A DNA stretch of 64,000 bases from Phytophthora sp. 'mugwort' (taxonomy: Eukaryota; Oomycota; Peronosporomycetes; Peronosporales; Peronosporaceae). A program made the translations under genes and the position numbers. The notes beneath the pieces are model-generated. The model was not told the origin of the DNA. It saw only the letters and a program-made list of their open reading frames with translations, and did not search any database. Shown here piece by piece: positions 53,839 through 63,815 of the stretch. The stretch covers positions 992,001 to 1,056,000 of the forward strand of contig JAUCEF010000004.1 of NCBI GenBank assembly GCA_033558025.1, in the 5' to 3' direction. Each line of letters begins with the position of its first letter. Position 1 is the first letter of the stretch.

Positions 53839-54610
53839 TTGTCCAAGCTCAAGGCATCCCACGCACCTGGCCCTCCTCGTCGGACGCCTTGCTCTCCGAC
53901 ACGGGCACGCAACTGCCGGATGACAATCCTGACGGTGACGCCGACTGAGCTGACGCCGCTGCTCAACCAAAGGCTGGTGGCTCCTCCTCCGAGGATCCCT
54001 CCGACTCATGTCCGCAACTCGTTAGAGGCGGAGGAAGCTAAGCCGACGAAGCCGTCCTCCAAGGCCCCTCCGGTGGTGAGGTCCTTCTCGAGAACCAAGA
54101 AGGACCAGGAAAGACGCCGAGCATTGCTCCGGGCACAGGCTAATAAAGCTCGAGCCCAGATCAGAGCGGCCAGGAAGCGTGCTGCTCGAAAGCCGAGTGC
54201 ACACGAAAGACGCCGCATGGGGCGCAAAACGAGGTCGTTCCTGATCTCCATGATTGCCGACGCACATGTCCTTCTCGTCGAAGGGTGTCTGTCGGCTTTA
54301 GCAATCTACCAAAACCTGCGCGAATGCTGTGAAGGCTCGACAGCGCATGGTGACCCGTACTGCATCAACCACTACCTGATTGATGACTAAGAACGAGGAA
54401 GACACGGACCTCATGGAGTTCATACTGACGTTTGACCCTGTGCTCAATGCGGCCGCAGAGGTTACTCGCATCGTCATGACCGATGAGCAAAAGTCGCTCT
54501 ACCTGTACCACGCATGCCCAGCTCCTGGAACCATGATCTGGCCATTTAGAAGGGCAGCAAGAAGTTCATCCCGTACATCGACCGCAAGACCAGCATCGAA
54601 TGCAAGGTGA
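53839..54610 (+). pseudogene. copia gag region
   Basis: A 183-codon frame begins 53839: a Pro/Arg-rich start, then RARKRAARKPSAHERRRMGR and a helical block ending NHYLIDD. A 76-codon frame from 54380 continues FILTFDPVLNAAAEVTRIVM. The order resembles copia gag, but similarity is weak. Confidence 0.4.
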
Positions 54611-55079
54611 GGAGACTATGCCAAACGCAAGTACATCATCGCAAAGGGCAGTCCGGCGTCGACTGTGACGGCCAGTGAGACAGCACCCCAAGTGATTTCA
54701 ATGCGCTTCATGGTCGCGATGACCCGATACGCCCTCGATCTGGTCTAAGCTGCATGCGCAAATCATGTCATTCGTGACTGTCGTTGGATGCAGAAACACT
54801 TGTCCGGTGGAACGGTGAAGGAGCGCACGGTCCTCCCAGCCAACTTTAGCGTCATTGACCGCGGGCCTCGTGATGTCCATATCCCTTTTCCGGCCAAGCA
54901 GCAGCGCACCCAACGCTCGAATGATCGTCCGCTGCAGGGTCAACGTAACAACGACGGGTACACCACCCGGGGCATATTCGATCGCTTCGGCAACCCGCGG
55001 TCAACTTCAACAACCTCCAGCGCCAGTTCAGCTCGCGTGGTCGGGAAACCGGCCTCATTGCCTATGCGACTGTCATCAT

Positions 55080-56480
55080 GCCCAATATTGGTCTATCAGC
55101 CACGGGCGCTGATCCTCACGACCCCACGTGGACGGTTAAATCCGGCTGTACGCGCCATGCTGCCTACCAGGAATCCTGGCTCAAGGAGATCAGGCCGTAC
55201 TCCGGCGCCATCATGGTTGGCGGCAAGAAGGAGCTGCCCATTCGCGGCATCGGTGATGTCGTTCTCGAGGTATTCGACACCACTGGCACAAAGCGCCTGC
55301 TTGAATTTCGCGACGTGCTCTATGTTCTGACATGAAGCTCAACCTTCTATCCATCGCCCAAGTCCTGACGATGGGTGTTCGCCTTGTTTCAGTCGCTTGC
55401 GATGCACCTTCTTTGTGGGCAAGGATTACAAGCTCCACGTTGAGCTCGCTGTTACCATGGACCTGTTCCAGCTCACGTCCAAGTCGCCACTCAAGCCGCA
55501 TCCAGCGCGGTTGTGGCCTCGACCCCTGCGGAAGATAAACCCGCCAACGCCCTTGTGTCTCAATCAGGTATGGACCCTACTGTCTTACTATGGCACAAAC
55601 GTCTCGTTCATCCTAACTTCCGAACGATGCAGACATGTCTAGGACCCAAGCGGCTCCAGAACTGGCTTTTTCTCAAGCATCTGCGATCCCCAAAACACTT
55701 CTGCCCTTTGTGCATTTTTTTCTAAAGCCCATCGTGTTCCATTCAATAGCAATGTTGATCGCTCCTCGCCCTCCTAAAAATGTTCATTCTGGTATCAATG
55801 GCCTTAAGCCTTACCCCAGCCTGAGTGGGGCTCACTATTTCATTGATGACTACTCGCGCTTCCTGCATCTGTGTGTGGTTGCGCGAAAGTCGGACTTGTA
55901 CGACTGCTATGGAAGTTCCGTAAAGCAGCCAAGAACCGCTTCCACACTGAGGTTGCTACCGTAGAAGCTCAGCTCAATCAGTATGGGCCTGAAGTTCAGC
56001 GCCTTCAATGCGACAACGGAAAGGAGTACGAAAAGCTTGGCAAGGCATCTTTGATCGCTATGGCATTTATGCCCAGTTCACCTATGCGTATACGCCTCAA
56101 CAGAATGGGGTTGCGGAACGTCGGATACGCACCATCCTCGAGCGTGTGCGTGCTCTACTCATCGACGGCGACTTACCTCGCCAGCTTTGGGGGTATGTCA
56201 CTCATCTCATTCGTGTGACTACCAGAAGTGTGCGCCCACACGGAGTCACTCCCCACTAGCTTTGGCACGGCAAGAAGCCGTCTCTCATGTACATCAAAAC
56301 GTTCGGCTGTGCGGCATTTGCTCTCGCACCAGAACTGCATCGCAATAACGAGGCACGTGCTAAAAGGTGCATGTTTGTTGGTCTACCACAAAACAAAAAC
56401 GGCTATCGCCTTCTCAGCACGACAGAAACAGAATAATTTACAGCCGAGATTGACAAACTGCTTCCAAGTATAGCCCGTGA
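55080..56480 (+). pseudogene. copia protease and integrase region
   Basis: Frame 55078-55335 has WTVKSGCTRHAAYQESW, VGGKKELPIRGIGDVVLEVF and VLYVLT. This is the copia protease block in which the catalytic Asp of 'DSG' is replaced by Lys. Then comes a pre-integrase block LLWHKRLVHPNFRTMQTC near 55585-55640. The integrase follows as SGAHYFIDDYSRFLHLCVVA near 55825-55885, then VQRLQCDNGKEYEKLGK near 56000-56040 and YTPQQNGVAERRIRTILERV near 56085-56150. IKTFGCAAFALAPELHRNN lies near 56295-56350. Frameshifts at about 55330, 55700, 55920 and 56045. Confidence 0.75.
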
Positions 56481-56773
56481 GCAGGCCGCGACCTTCCGCG
56501 AGCTCGTCCACCAAGAACGTCTTGATCACGTTGTCAGGGGTAAGACCTGGTCTACCAAAAACACGTGCCCCAATCTCCAACCCCTTACATAGGCAGTTGT
56601 AGCCGCCACTAGCATCATTGCTCCTTTTGTCATAGCCGTCGCTTGCAAAACGCCTCGAAATGGCGCTCGCCACTTGCCTTAAAGCGCTCGGTCAGCTTGA
56701 CTTCTCAGCGTGTGTCTCCATCATGAAAGCAGCTGGCTCCCAGTGTCGATAGCGACGGCTGTTCGGTGTTACC

Positions 56774-57166
56774 CTCCAGTCCCAGAGCACACAGACCTCC
56801 TTGGTACCCTCACTGTTGGTACGAACATCGTCGGGGGGTCTGCCAAACGGACAGCGTCCCCCGGGGGTCATGTTCGCAGAAGGGTTGCGTCAGGCCCTCC
56901 GCACCGTCGTCACTAGCATAGGCATCGGGCTCCTCACCCGATGACCCGTCGCTCTGCAGGTCATTACTGCAGGAGATCTTGGAGACGTCGTCATCACTGC
57001 TCGAGTCGTCTCCACTCTTATCCTCACCGGATGAGAGGACGCTGCTGTGAGACAGCTCGTGATGCGCGCTCTTTTCATAGTGGTGCTGCTCCTCTATCCT
57101 CTCACCCGGCGCCGGCACAGTTTGCTGGCGTTTGAGCGCAGAAGGCGCTGCTGAATCAGCAGCCAT
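56774..57166 (-). other. acidic Ser-rich open frame, antisense inside the copia element
   Basis: From ATG 57166 on the reverse strand a frame reads ADSAAPSALKRQQTVPAPGE, SSGEDKSGDDSSSDDDVSKI and DGSSGEEPDAYASDDGAEGL. Such an acidic, disordered segment resembles the N-terminus of piggyBac-like transposases or a host nuclear protein. It occupies the place where reverse transcriptase should be, so it may be an insertion. Not recognised. Confidence 0.35.
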
Positions 57167-57366
57167 AATAAAAATACAAGTTCTAAGTTCTGGGAATAAA
57201 AAAAGCAACCGTGTCGTCAGCCCTTTACAGAATTTAACTGTAGCAAGGACTGAGCAGCAACCACGATTGTAGCTTCTAAACGTTTTTTTAAATTAAGCAC
57301 CGTGCATTTACCAATGACGGAACCTCACGTACAACTGGCATTTTGATTCAGGGGGGGAGGGGGTAA

Positions 57367-57647
57367 TGTGAGAACCGACACACAGCTTGTACGTGAAAAT
57401 CGTAAAAAATTTCACGACGCAAGTACGAGTCTAGATTTAGATCCTAAGATTTGAAACTAGATTGGTGGCGCTCAAGTACCCACGTAGCACACCTCCTGCG
57501 CCACAGGAGGCTGTCTTTTTTTCTCTTCTACATCAATACACTAACTTTTCGATTCTCCGCCAATCACCTTCATTTGTTCCTCCCTCTCTTCCCTACCTGC
57601 TCAAGTGGCAGAGTCATGGCTCGACATACCTAAAGTATAAGAACGCA
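57367..57647 (+). repeat. copia 3' LTR
   Basis: 281 bp, TGTGAGAACCGACACACAG start, ends GAACGCA. Matches the 5' LTR with small indels. It is preceded by a G-rich tract (57350-57363), as expected for the polypurine primer. Confidence 0.82.
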
Positions 57648-57651
57648 TCTT

Positions 57652-58189
57652 GTTGTGTATGTAACGGGGTTAAATAAAGAATGCCAAGTCACTCTTAAGA
57701 ATGGTGTACCTAAGTACCCTAAGTGATGTAGCCAAAACCACTATGACGTCACGGTAATGACGTCACGGATGGGTACTACGCATATGGTACAAAGACCTCC
57801 GAACCACCCAATAGGAAAACATCTTTATAGGTGATTTATAGTTAGTATGTGGACGCATTAAAAGGGGTCACTTATAAGTATATTGATGAGTCTTCTATCT
57901 ACGTATTTGGTAACAATCCCCTCAGACCAGGGACTTGTGAACTGCATTTCACTGAGTGTTTGTATACTCTCCGGAAGTCACACTTCCTGTGCGCAAGGTG
58001 TTGTGCGCCCCGTCACAGTGTATATGGGTGCTTCAGAATACCTAGGCCACGAAGCAAACAGTTAGCTGTATCACTAGAAGAGATGTACTATGCTATGCAC
58101 GTAATCAGCAGCATGTATTCACGTACCATATGCATGACCAGTAAACAGGTCTCGGTCTTAAGCAGGTATGGTCAGGATATCCGCATTCC
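57652..58189. other. intergenic, 3' side of the E(z) gene
   Basis: Contains a small repeat GACGTCACGG(T/A) near 57745-57770. A 114-codon forward frame (57849-58193) lacks any feature. No gene annotated. Confidence 0.35.
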
Positions 58190-60790
58190 TTAAATGGAAT
58201 CCTTCGAAGCCGCTCGACGCTGACTCCAGTCTGGACCGACACTTCGCTTGTAGCCGTAGTCGAAAACCAACTCCTCGTCGATTGCGATATCGCGCAACGC
58301 CCAGATTGTGATGTGGTGTACACCACATACGCTTACCACCTTTGCCGTGCAATTCGGCGTGTCCCCCTCGTGATTGATGAACTTGCTCTTGTTGCCACAA
58401 CGGAGCGCGTCCAGCACCGCGTCTTCATTCAAATCGAACAAGTAACTCATTTCCATCTTGTCGTAAATCAGACCGCGGCGCTCCGCTTCGTCTTGCGACA
58501 ACATGGCGCCAGTGTACTCGTACACGAAATCATTCGCCGAGATAGCCTCGCGCGCAAACATTCCATAACCATGGACCGAAGAAAAGCTCATGCCCAACCG
58601 TTTGTGTTTGCTACGTATTACGTTCACATTGCCGCACGCCAACTGCCTTTGACTGGTGGTTGCGACGGTACCGCCGAGAATTGACACGGCCAACTCACTC
58701 GCTCCACATGAGACACACACGTCCGGGTTACACTCACGCATCGCCGCAAAGCATGGACACTTACTGGTTCGGCATTGCTCAGACGAACATGAACAACCTT
58801 CAAACCTGCAAGCACCAATCAAATACACCCCACAATGGCCAATACAGTCAGGACCGTTTCCAGTGTGCGACCACAATTATAAAAGCTGTCAACAAACTCT
58901 CGCCTCGTCCCACGCACCTATTCGGACAATCGCGAGAGCAAGCGCACGCCTTCTCGCACATATGGTCGCGCTTCATGCACGAACAGCCCGTCGAGTCGCA
59001 CATGCCCTCGTGTGTACATGGCTGATACTCGTGGTTTTCGGTGCCGCGATCCTGCAATCGTTGGTTGCGTGTCCGCTGTAGCAACTCGTGGTTACTCCCG
59101 GCGGACCTCCGTCCAAACTTCCACTTGCGGACACGACGACCTGATCTCCAGACGCCGTCCGTTACGTCTCCATGAGCTTGTTCCTTTGTGATTAACTCGT
59201 GCAAGTGGAGACAAGAGACCGAGTCGACAATGGCCGCCAGCAAGCACGAGTTGTCACCCATCGTCTCTCGAAGCTTCCGAAACACACCCAGCTCTGCTGC
59301 TGACAAGGTGGTCCGCTTAACGCTTCCATCCATGGAATCGCCACTCTTCCAGCACAGCTTGCCACATGCACTACCCGTCGAGAGAAACGAGCGCATCTTC
59401 GTCGCCACCAGCGAAACGTGCGATGTATTCACGTACTCGGACGGGTCAGTCATCGTCTTTTGTCGTCGTTGCTGAGTCTCACTGCCACTTTCGTTCATAT
59501 CCACCTCGCTCATCTGCCGTACTTTGTTCGGACTGGACGCAGGTCTCTTCCAGTCTGAGTCGTCACGAACACTCGTCCTATCTCTCCCCTCGCTGTCTAC
59601 ACAAACCACGTCCTTATCCGATAAAGCCGCTTTACGATCAAAAGGTGGAGCAACGTGCACCATCTGTCGAACTCGAGGGTAAACGGGATCTACTCGTCTG
59701 GCTGGTAGCGGATGGTCGCCGCCGTGCTCGTGGCAATTGTACCTGTAGCACATCCGACAAAACGAGCCACAATAGACGTCCACCAACTCGCTGTACGAAT
59801 CAGTGGCACGCAATCCCAACGACGCCATGTCGATCGTCGTGTTATCCACGAGACTATCAACAATACTCGACTCGAGGTACCGGATTGGCGTTTGTAAGCG
59901 CTTACTCAAAGCTTTCGAGCGACTGACCTTCGACAGCGACGACTGTTCCATCAGGTTGAGAATTGCAGAAAGGCCCCGATCCGACGCATTTTCTCCATCG
60001 AGACGTAGCTTCTCCACCCGGTCCAGCCTTTCGTTCGCCCGCAGCTTCGAGTCGTGCAGTTTCTTCAACTCGCTGTACGCTGTGTACGCTTGGGAAAAGT
60101 CGAGCTCGCTCTTCAGCGCATGGAACACCTGTTCCGAGTCTCCGAGCCGACCAACCACCAGTCGCAGCACGAACTCCGACACCTCTTCGTCGGCCACGTT
60201 GCCGATCCGTAGCCCGTACTTCTTCGCCAACTCGTCGCCTTCGTTTCCATCAGTTCCAGTCAGCCTTGCGCTAGCTGTGTAGCGAAGGATCGGGTCGTCC
60301 TCAACGCGGTAGTTGGCGCGCAAGCCGATGCTCGTCGTATACTGCCGCAGCGGTCGAATCCTTTCGACGTGATTGATCTGGATCAGAGACGACACGGTCC
60401 TCTCTCGCACGAAGACGTCGCCTCGACCGATCTGGAACGAGACGCTTCCGACGTGGCTGCATGTGTGGTGCACAGCTTTGACTTGCTTTACGGCGTACTT
60501 CTCCGCCCTGGAGCGCGGAAGCAGATGCGACGACATCACTACACGTAGACAAACACAGCAATCTTAACCAGCCAAAACTTACTGAAAGCGAGTATAGGTG
60601 CATCAATACCGTTCTGACCGCGTTGAAATCTCTTGTGCTTCGTCAGTGCTGCTTGATATGCAACAATCTTGTGACGAGCTTCTGTCAGAATAGCTTGCAC
60701 TTTCCTTTGATGACAACGGCGAATAAGGGGGAGATGTGATGTCACTAAGGAGCTCACTAACCGAGTGACGTCGCTCTGGGGCTTTGCCAT
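58190..60790 (-). CDS. Enhancer-of-zeste H3K27 methyltransferase (PRC2 catalytic subunit)
   Basis: Exons 60790-60583, 60538-58918 and 58805-58190; 814 residues if started at ATG 60790. The introns are 44 nt (GTAAGT...GTAG, 60539-60582) and 112 nt (GTGCGT...GCAG, 58806-58917). Joining the second restores CSRDCPNR to FEGCSCSSEQC, the continuous CXC domain. Blocks in order: N-terminal helix (LPLIRRCHQRKVQAIL), Cys/His motif FCRMCYRYNCHEHGGDH, SANT-like ELGVFRKLRETMGDNSCLLA, CXC (HEGMCDSTGCSC to CPCFAAMRECNPDVC) and SET (about 670-796: [48 protein letters not shown]). It should methylate histone H3 Lys27 within PRC2 in the nucleus. The usual NHS-NPNC reads NHEGDTPNC. The frame is open above ATG 60790 and may continue from the upstream gene. 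Confidence 0.9.
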
Positions 60791-60879
60791 CTCACTTGGA
60801 AACACGGACGAAAGGCACTGGCTTGGCTTGCCGAAGCTTTCCAGAACAGAGCAATGACTTGCCAACGTCTCTGTTTCGT

Positions 60880-62688
60880 CTACGTGATCAATGGCAAATA
60901 ACAAAAATAATAAGCAAAACACGCAATGCACCATAGAATGCCATGGAAATGACGCCGCGACAACCCGTAGCACGCCATACCATAAAACGTGAGCGGGTAG
61001 TCACACTCCGACTCGAACGGTGTCTGGCCACAGAACGATAAAATGTTTGGCGGGGCTTCGTCACAGAAGACATCGCGATAGGATGTCGAGTGCAGCATCT
61101 TTCTACTGGAATGCAGCGAAGAGACTTGATTGGTAGCAGCTCCAAGCTTCACTTTGACCTTGTTTTGCTTCTGCTGTGCATCGCTATGCTCTATTTCCTC
61201 CACGCGAGTCGCGCTGTTCGCATCCGAGTGGCCGTCCACGTCAATCACTTGGCGACACGTCTTATGCTTCTGTGCAGCAGGTTTCGGTCCTTGAGATCGA
61301 TTTTGAGTCTGTTTACGCTGCGATCGGATCCACGCCAGCTCTCGCTCCTGGGCCTGCAGGTCATCGAGTGCCACATGATCTACATCAAAGTAAGAGAGCA
61401 TCCGTCGCTTCTTCCTCGGTGACGGTGACTGTGGTGACAGCGAAGACTGCGAGCTCGCGGATACTGAAGACACTGGGGACGGCAAGACGGAACGTACTTT
61501 ACCCGAAGACGTTTCAATGCTGACAGAAGCAGATTTGCGGCAATGGTATCGGCCAAACGCGTCTGTCTCTCCGTCATCGGCTTGACTCGTCAATCGCAAC
61601 GCAGTAGGTGGCGACGGCACCGATTTCCGCGCTGGCATTGCTCTCGGTGATGAGGCCGGCGAGGACGGGGCTGACGAGGACGACGACGACACTAGAGACA
61701 CCGTTTCCTTCCGTGTCGCTGACGAGGACTTCGATACGGTATCTCGAGGTCGTACAGCATTCATCTCCGGTTTCTTCTTAGATTTCTCTTTCGTCACCTG
61801 ATCCCCAGGGACTCTACTTCGCTTTTTGAGAGACTCGAGTCGCATCTGAGGCAGCACTCGCTTACGTTTGTCTGCACGGACTGCCAGCAATGTTTTATTC
61901 GTCGATTGTTTCGTGGCATGCGTCGAGAATTTTTGTGGGCGCTTTATGGCCTCAGCGTTCTTTAAATGTTGCCCCGAAACGACGTCTGTGCGAGACTTGC
62001 TACTCCCCAGCACGCGATTATTCAACTTTAAGCGCTTCTTCCCGGTCTTCATAGGCGTCGGATTCGGTGAAGACAGCGAGGACAGAGCCGACCGACAACT
62101 GAGAGATGACTCGGAAGAGCTCGATGAGGACGAAGACAAGAGGTACACGACCTCCTTCGGTTGCTTACTCTTGGGTCGCCGTGGTGTCTGTGGTCGATCG
62201 CCAGTTGCAACGTCAGAATTACTGAAGCGATGGCGACGAATAGATCCAGAGCTTGAGCTCGAGTTGGAATCCGAGCTGGAACTGAGGCTGCTCAATTTTG
62301 CTCGAGACCGCGAAGACGCTGGTTGCTGTCTCTCTCGATCTCTGTGTGTAAATGCGGTCTTCTGCCTGCTCCTTCGGTCATTCGCGGCCTGGAGCAGCTG
62401 CTTAGAATTATGTTGAGTTGTATGTAGGTTCTTGGCCTTCGTAGGCAGCAGCGGCGGTGCTAGGGGCGCCCTTTTCTTCTTCATTGTGCTGCAACTGGCG
62501 CCGGTCTCTTTCGTTTCGAGAGCCGCAGCCATCGCCAGCGCCGCCTCCACCGCGTCCGCATAGCCGACGGACTGTGCACGGCTCCGCACAGGCGCAGGAG
62601 ACGTCGGTGGCGTCGTGGACGCCGACACCGTCGCCATCTCGCTCTCAGACGACGCGTCGCAGCTGTCGTCTAGCACGATCACCTCCAT
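60880..62688 (-). CDS. serine-rich disordered nuclear protein with SIM-like motifs (possibly the N-terminal part of the E(z) gene)
   Basis: ATG 62688; a 602-codon frame to 60880. Strongly Ser/Arg/Lys-rich and disordered, with poly-Ser tracts and basic clusters (KKRLKLNN, RKKRRMLSYF) suited to nuclear import. Hydrophobic cores beside acidic or Ser runs, EVIVLDDSCD (residues 2-11), EVVYLLSSSSSSSSES (about 178) and QVIDVDGHSD (about 490), resemble SUMO-interaction motifs. The last ~33 residues (YGLSRRHFHGILWCIACFAY and on) differ in composition, and the stop is the TAG of a possible splice acceptor. A donor GTATGG at 60980 and acceptor GTAG at 60880-60883 would remove 101 nt and join F-Y to D-E-T-E-T, in frame with the E(z) coding region. 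The fused product would be 1,413 residues. Confidence 0.75.
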   Translation of the reverse strand: MEVIVLDDSCDASSESEMATVSASTTPPTSPAPVRSRAQSVGYADAVEAALAMAAALETKETGASCSTMKKKRAPLAPPLLPTKAKNLHTTQHNSKQLLQAANDRRSRQKTAFTHRDRERQQPASSRSRAKLSSLSSSSDSNSSSSSGSIRRHRFSNSDVATGDRPQTPRRPKSKQPKEVVYLLSSSSSSSSESSLSCRSALSSLSSPNPTPMKTGKKRLKLNNRVLGSSKSRTDVVSGQHLKNAEAIKRPQKFSTHATKQSTNKTLLAVRADKRKRVLPQMRLESLKKRSRVPGDQVTKEKSKKKPEMNAVRPRDTVSKSSSATRKETVSLVSSSSSSAPSSPASSPRAMPARKSVPSPPTALRLTSQADDGETDAFGRYHCRKSASVSIETSSGKVRSVLPSPVSSVSASSQSSLSPQSPSPRKKRRMLSYFDVDHVALDDLQAQERELAWIRSQRKQTQNRSQGPKPAAQKHKTCRQVIDVDGHSDANSATRVEEIEHSDAQQKQNKVKVKLGAATNQVSSLHSSRKMLHSTSYRDVFCDEAPPNILSFCGQTPFESECDYPLTFYGMACYGLSRRHFHGILWCIACFAYYFCYLPLIT

Positions 62689-63249
62689 CGCCTCCTGTTA
62701 TGACGCTTGGTGTTCGCACGTCCGAATGATTGGTTGAAAGTCGTCTTTTCAAAACAAGGTCCTTAGACTACCGCTCCAATTGACAACGGATTGTCAAGTC
62801 CCCGTCATTGCTTGTTGAGACCATTGTCGCCTATAAGAGCACTGGCTATCGTTGTTTTGGCGGTAGGTTTGGCGCGGCGACAACAGACCCTGCATGATAG
62901 GAAACAAACACAAACCGTTGGGCATGGGGTTTCTTCGGTTCATGGCTAGGGGATGTTGCTATCTCTGCGAGAGATTTCGTGTGTGAGAAACCCTGCCCAT
63001 GTTATCTCAAGACGAGGAGGAGATCCGAGGTCTGGTCTGACAAGATGGAACTGAGCCGCTTGCTCGATTTGAATGAAGACTAGCCATGCGCCGACGATAC
63101 GCGGGTAATTGTGAAATTTTGGATGGTCCCGTTTCGCTCGCTCAAAGAGATCGCTCCGTTATTAGTGTATAAGCTACCTTCGTTTCGTTCTGGCAGTAAC
63201 CCCTCCGTTCCGCTCGCAGGGGCTCGCTGCACTACTCGCCGTCTTAGGA
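62689..63249. promoter_or_regulatory. upstream region of the serine-rich/E(z) gene
   Basis: About 560 nt without a convincing gene. A forward frame 62457-62729 is a shadow of the serine-rich gene. The immediate 5' side should contain the promoter. An inverted pair ATTGACAACG / CGGATTGTCAAG near 62780-62800 is visible. Confidence 0.35.
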
Positions 63250-63578
63250 TTCTCGTCGTCGACCGCGATATCGGGCAACACCCAGAGTGTGATGTGGTAC
63301 ACCACATATGCTTACCACCTTCGCCGTGCAATTCGGCGTCTCACCTTCGTGATTGATGAATTGCTCTTGTTGCCGGAGCGAAGCGCGTTCACCACCGCAT
63401 CTTCATTTAATTCGAATAAGTAGCTTGATTCCATCTTGTCGTAAATCAGACCGCGCCGCTCCGCTTCGTCTTGCGACAACATGGCGCCAGTGTCTCGTAC
63501 ACGAAATCACCCGCCGAGATAGCCTCGCGCGCAAACATTCCATAACCATGGACTGAAGGAAAGCCCATCTTCTCAGCC
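63250..63578 (-). pseudogene. partial SET-domain copy of the E(z) gene
   Basis: About 330 nt match the E(z) SET exon region 58266-58595 in the same orientation, for example the shared GTCTTGCGACAACATGGCGC and CGCGCAAACATTCCATAACC. Two single-base losses break the frame: one after FVYE (missing T before ACTGGCGCC) and one in the GNKS-K codons before the NHE motif. Flanking sequence does not match, and it lacks the CXC part. A dead, truncated duplicate, or part of a related element-borne SET gene. Confidence 0.8.
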
Positions 63579-63619
63579 TTGACGTACGCGGTGGGGATGT
63601 CCCCATACCTCGCCGGTAC

Positions 63620-63815
63620 GCCCTAGCGGCGTGCGAACACAAGAGCCACCTTTACGGTGCTCATTTCCATCACCTCACCATACGTGAGTCCGTAGTCGAT
63701 GTCGAACAACTGTTCGTTCTCGCACGTCACGAACCGGACCATAAATCGCTCGGTGCTGTCAACGGCGTCCGACTTGGTGTTAAGACCCACTCCTGTGCAA
63801 CATGTGGCTGTCACG
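63620..63815 (-). other. short frame with SET-tail-like string, unassigned
   Basis: Reverse frame 63814-63623 reads RFMVRFVTCENEQLFDIDYG and LTYGEVMEMSTVKVALVFAR. The 'NEQLF-IDYG--Y' string is like the end of SET domains, but only this short block is seen and it is not an obvious continuation of the adjacent copy. Could be part of another SET-type relic. Confidence 0.3.

Larger units (their letters stand above)
53399..57647 (+). mobile_element. Ty1/copia retrotransposon with two LTRs, lacking RT
   Basis: LTRs at about 53399-53674 and 57367-57647 are clearly related (both contain GATTTGAAACTAGATTGGTG, the CCACAGGAGGCTGTC block and CAATACACTAACTTTTCGAT-like sequence). Each starts with TG and ends with CA. 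TCTT flanks both ends (53395-53398 and 57648-57651), likely the target duplication. Inside, forward gag, protease, pre-integrase and integrase blocks appear, but the region after the integrase is too short (about 1.1 kb) for reverse transcriptase plus RNase H and shows neither. Total 4.25 kb, so a deletion derivative. Visible LTR divergence points to an insertion that is not very recent. Confidence 0.82.

Noticed and set aside
61868..62416. 182-codon forward frame opposite the serine-rich gene
   Set aside because: Shadow of Ser/Arg codons; no support.
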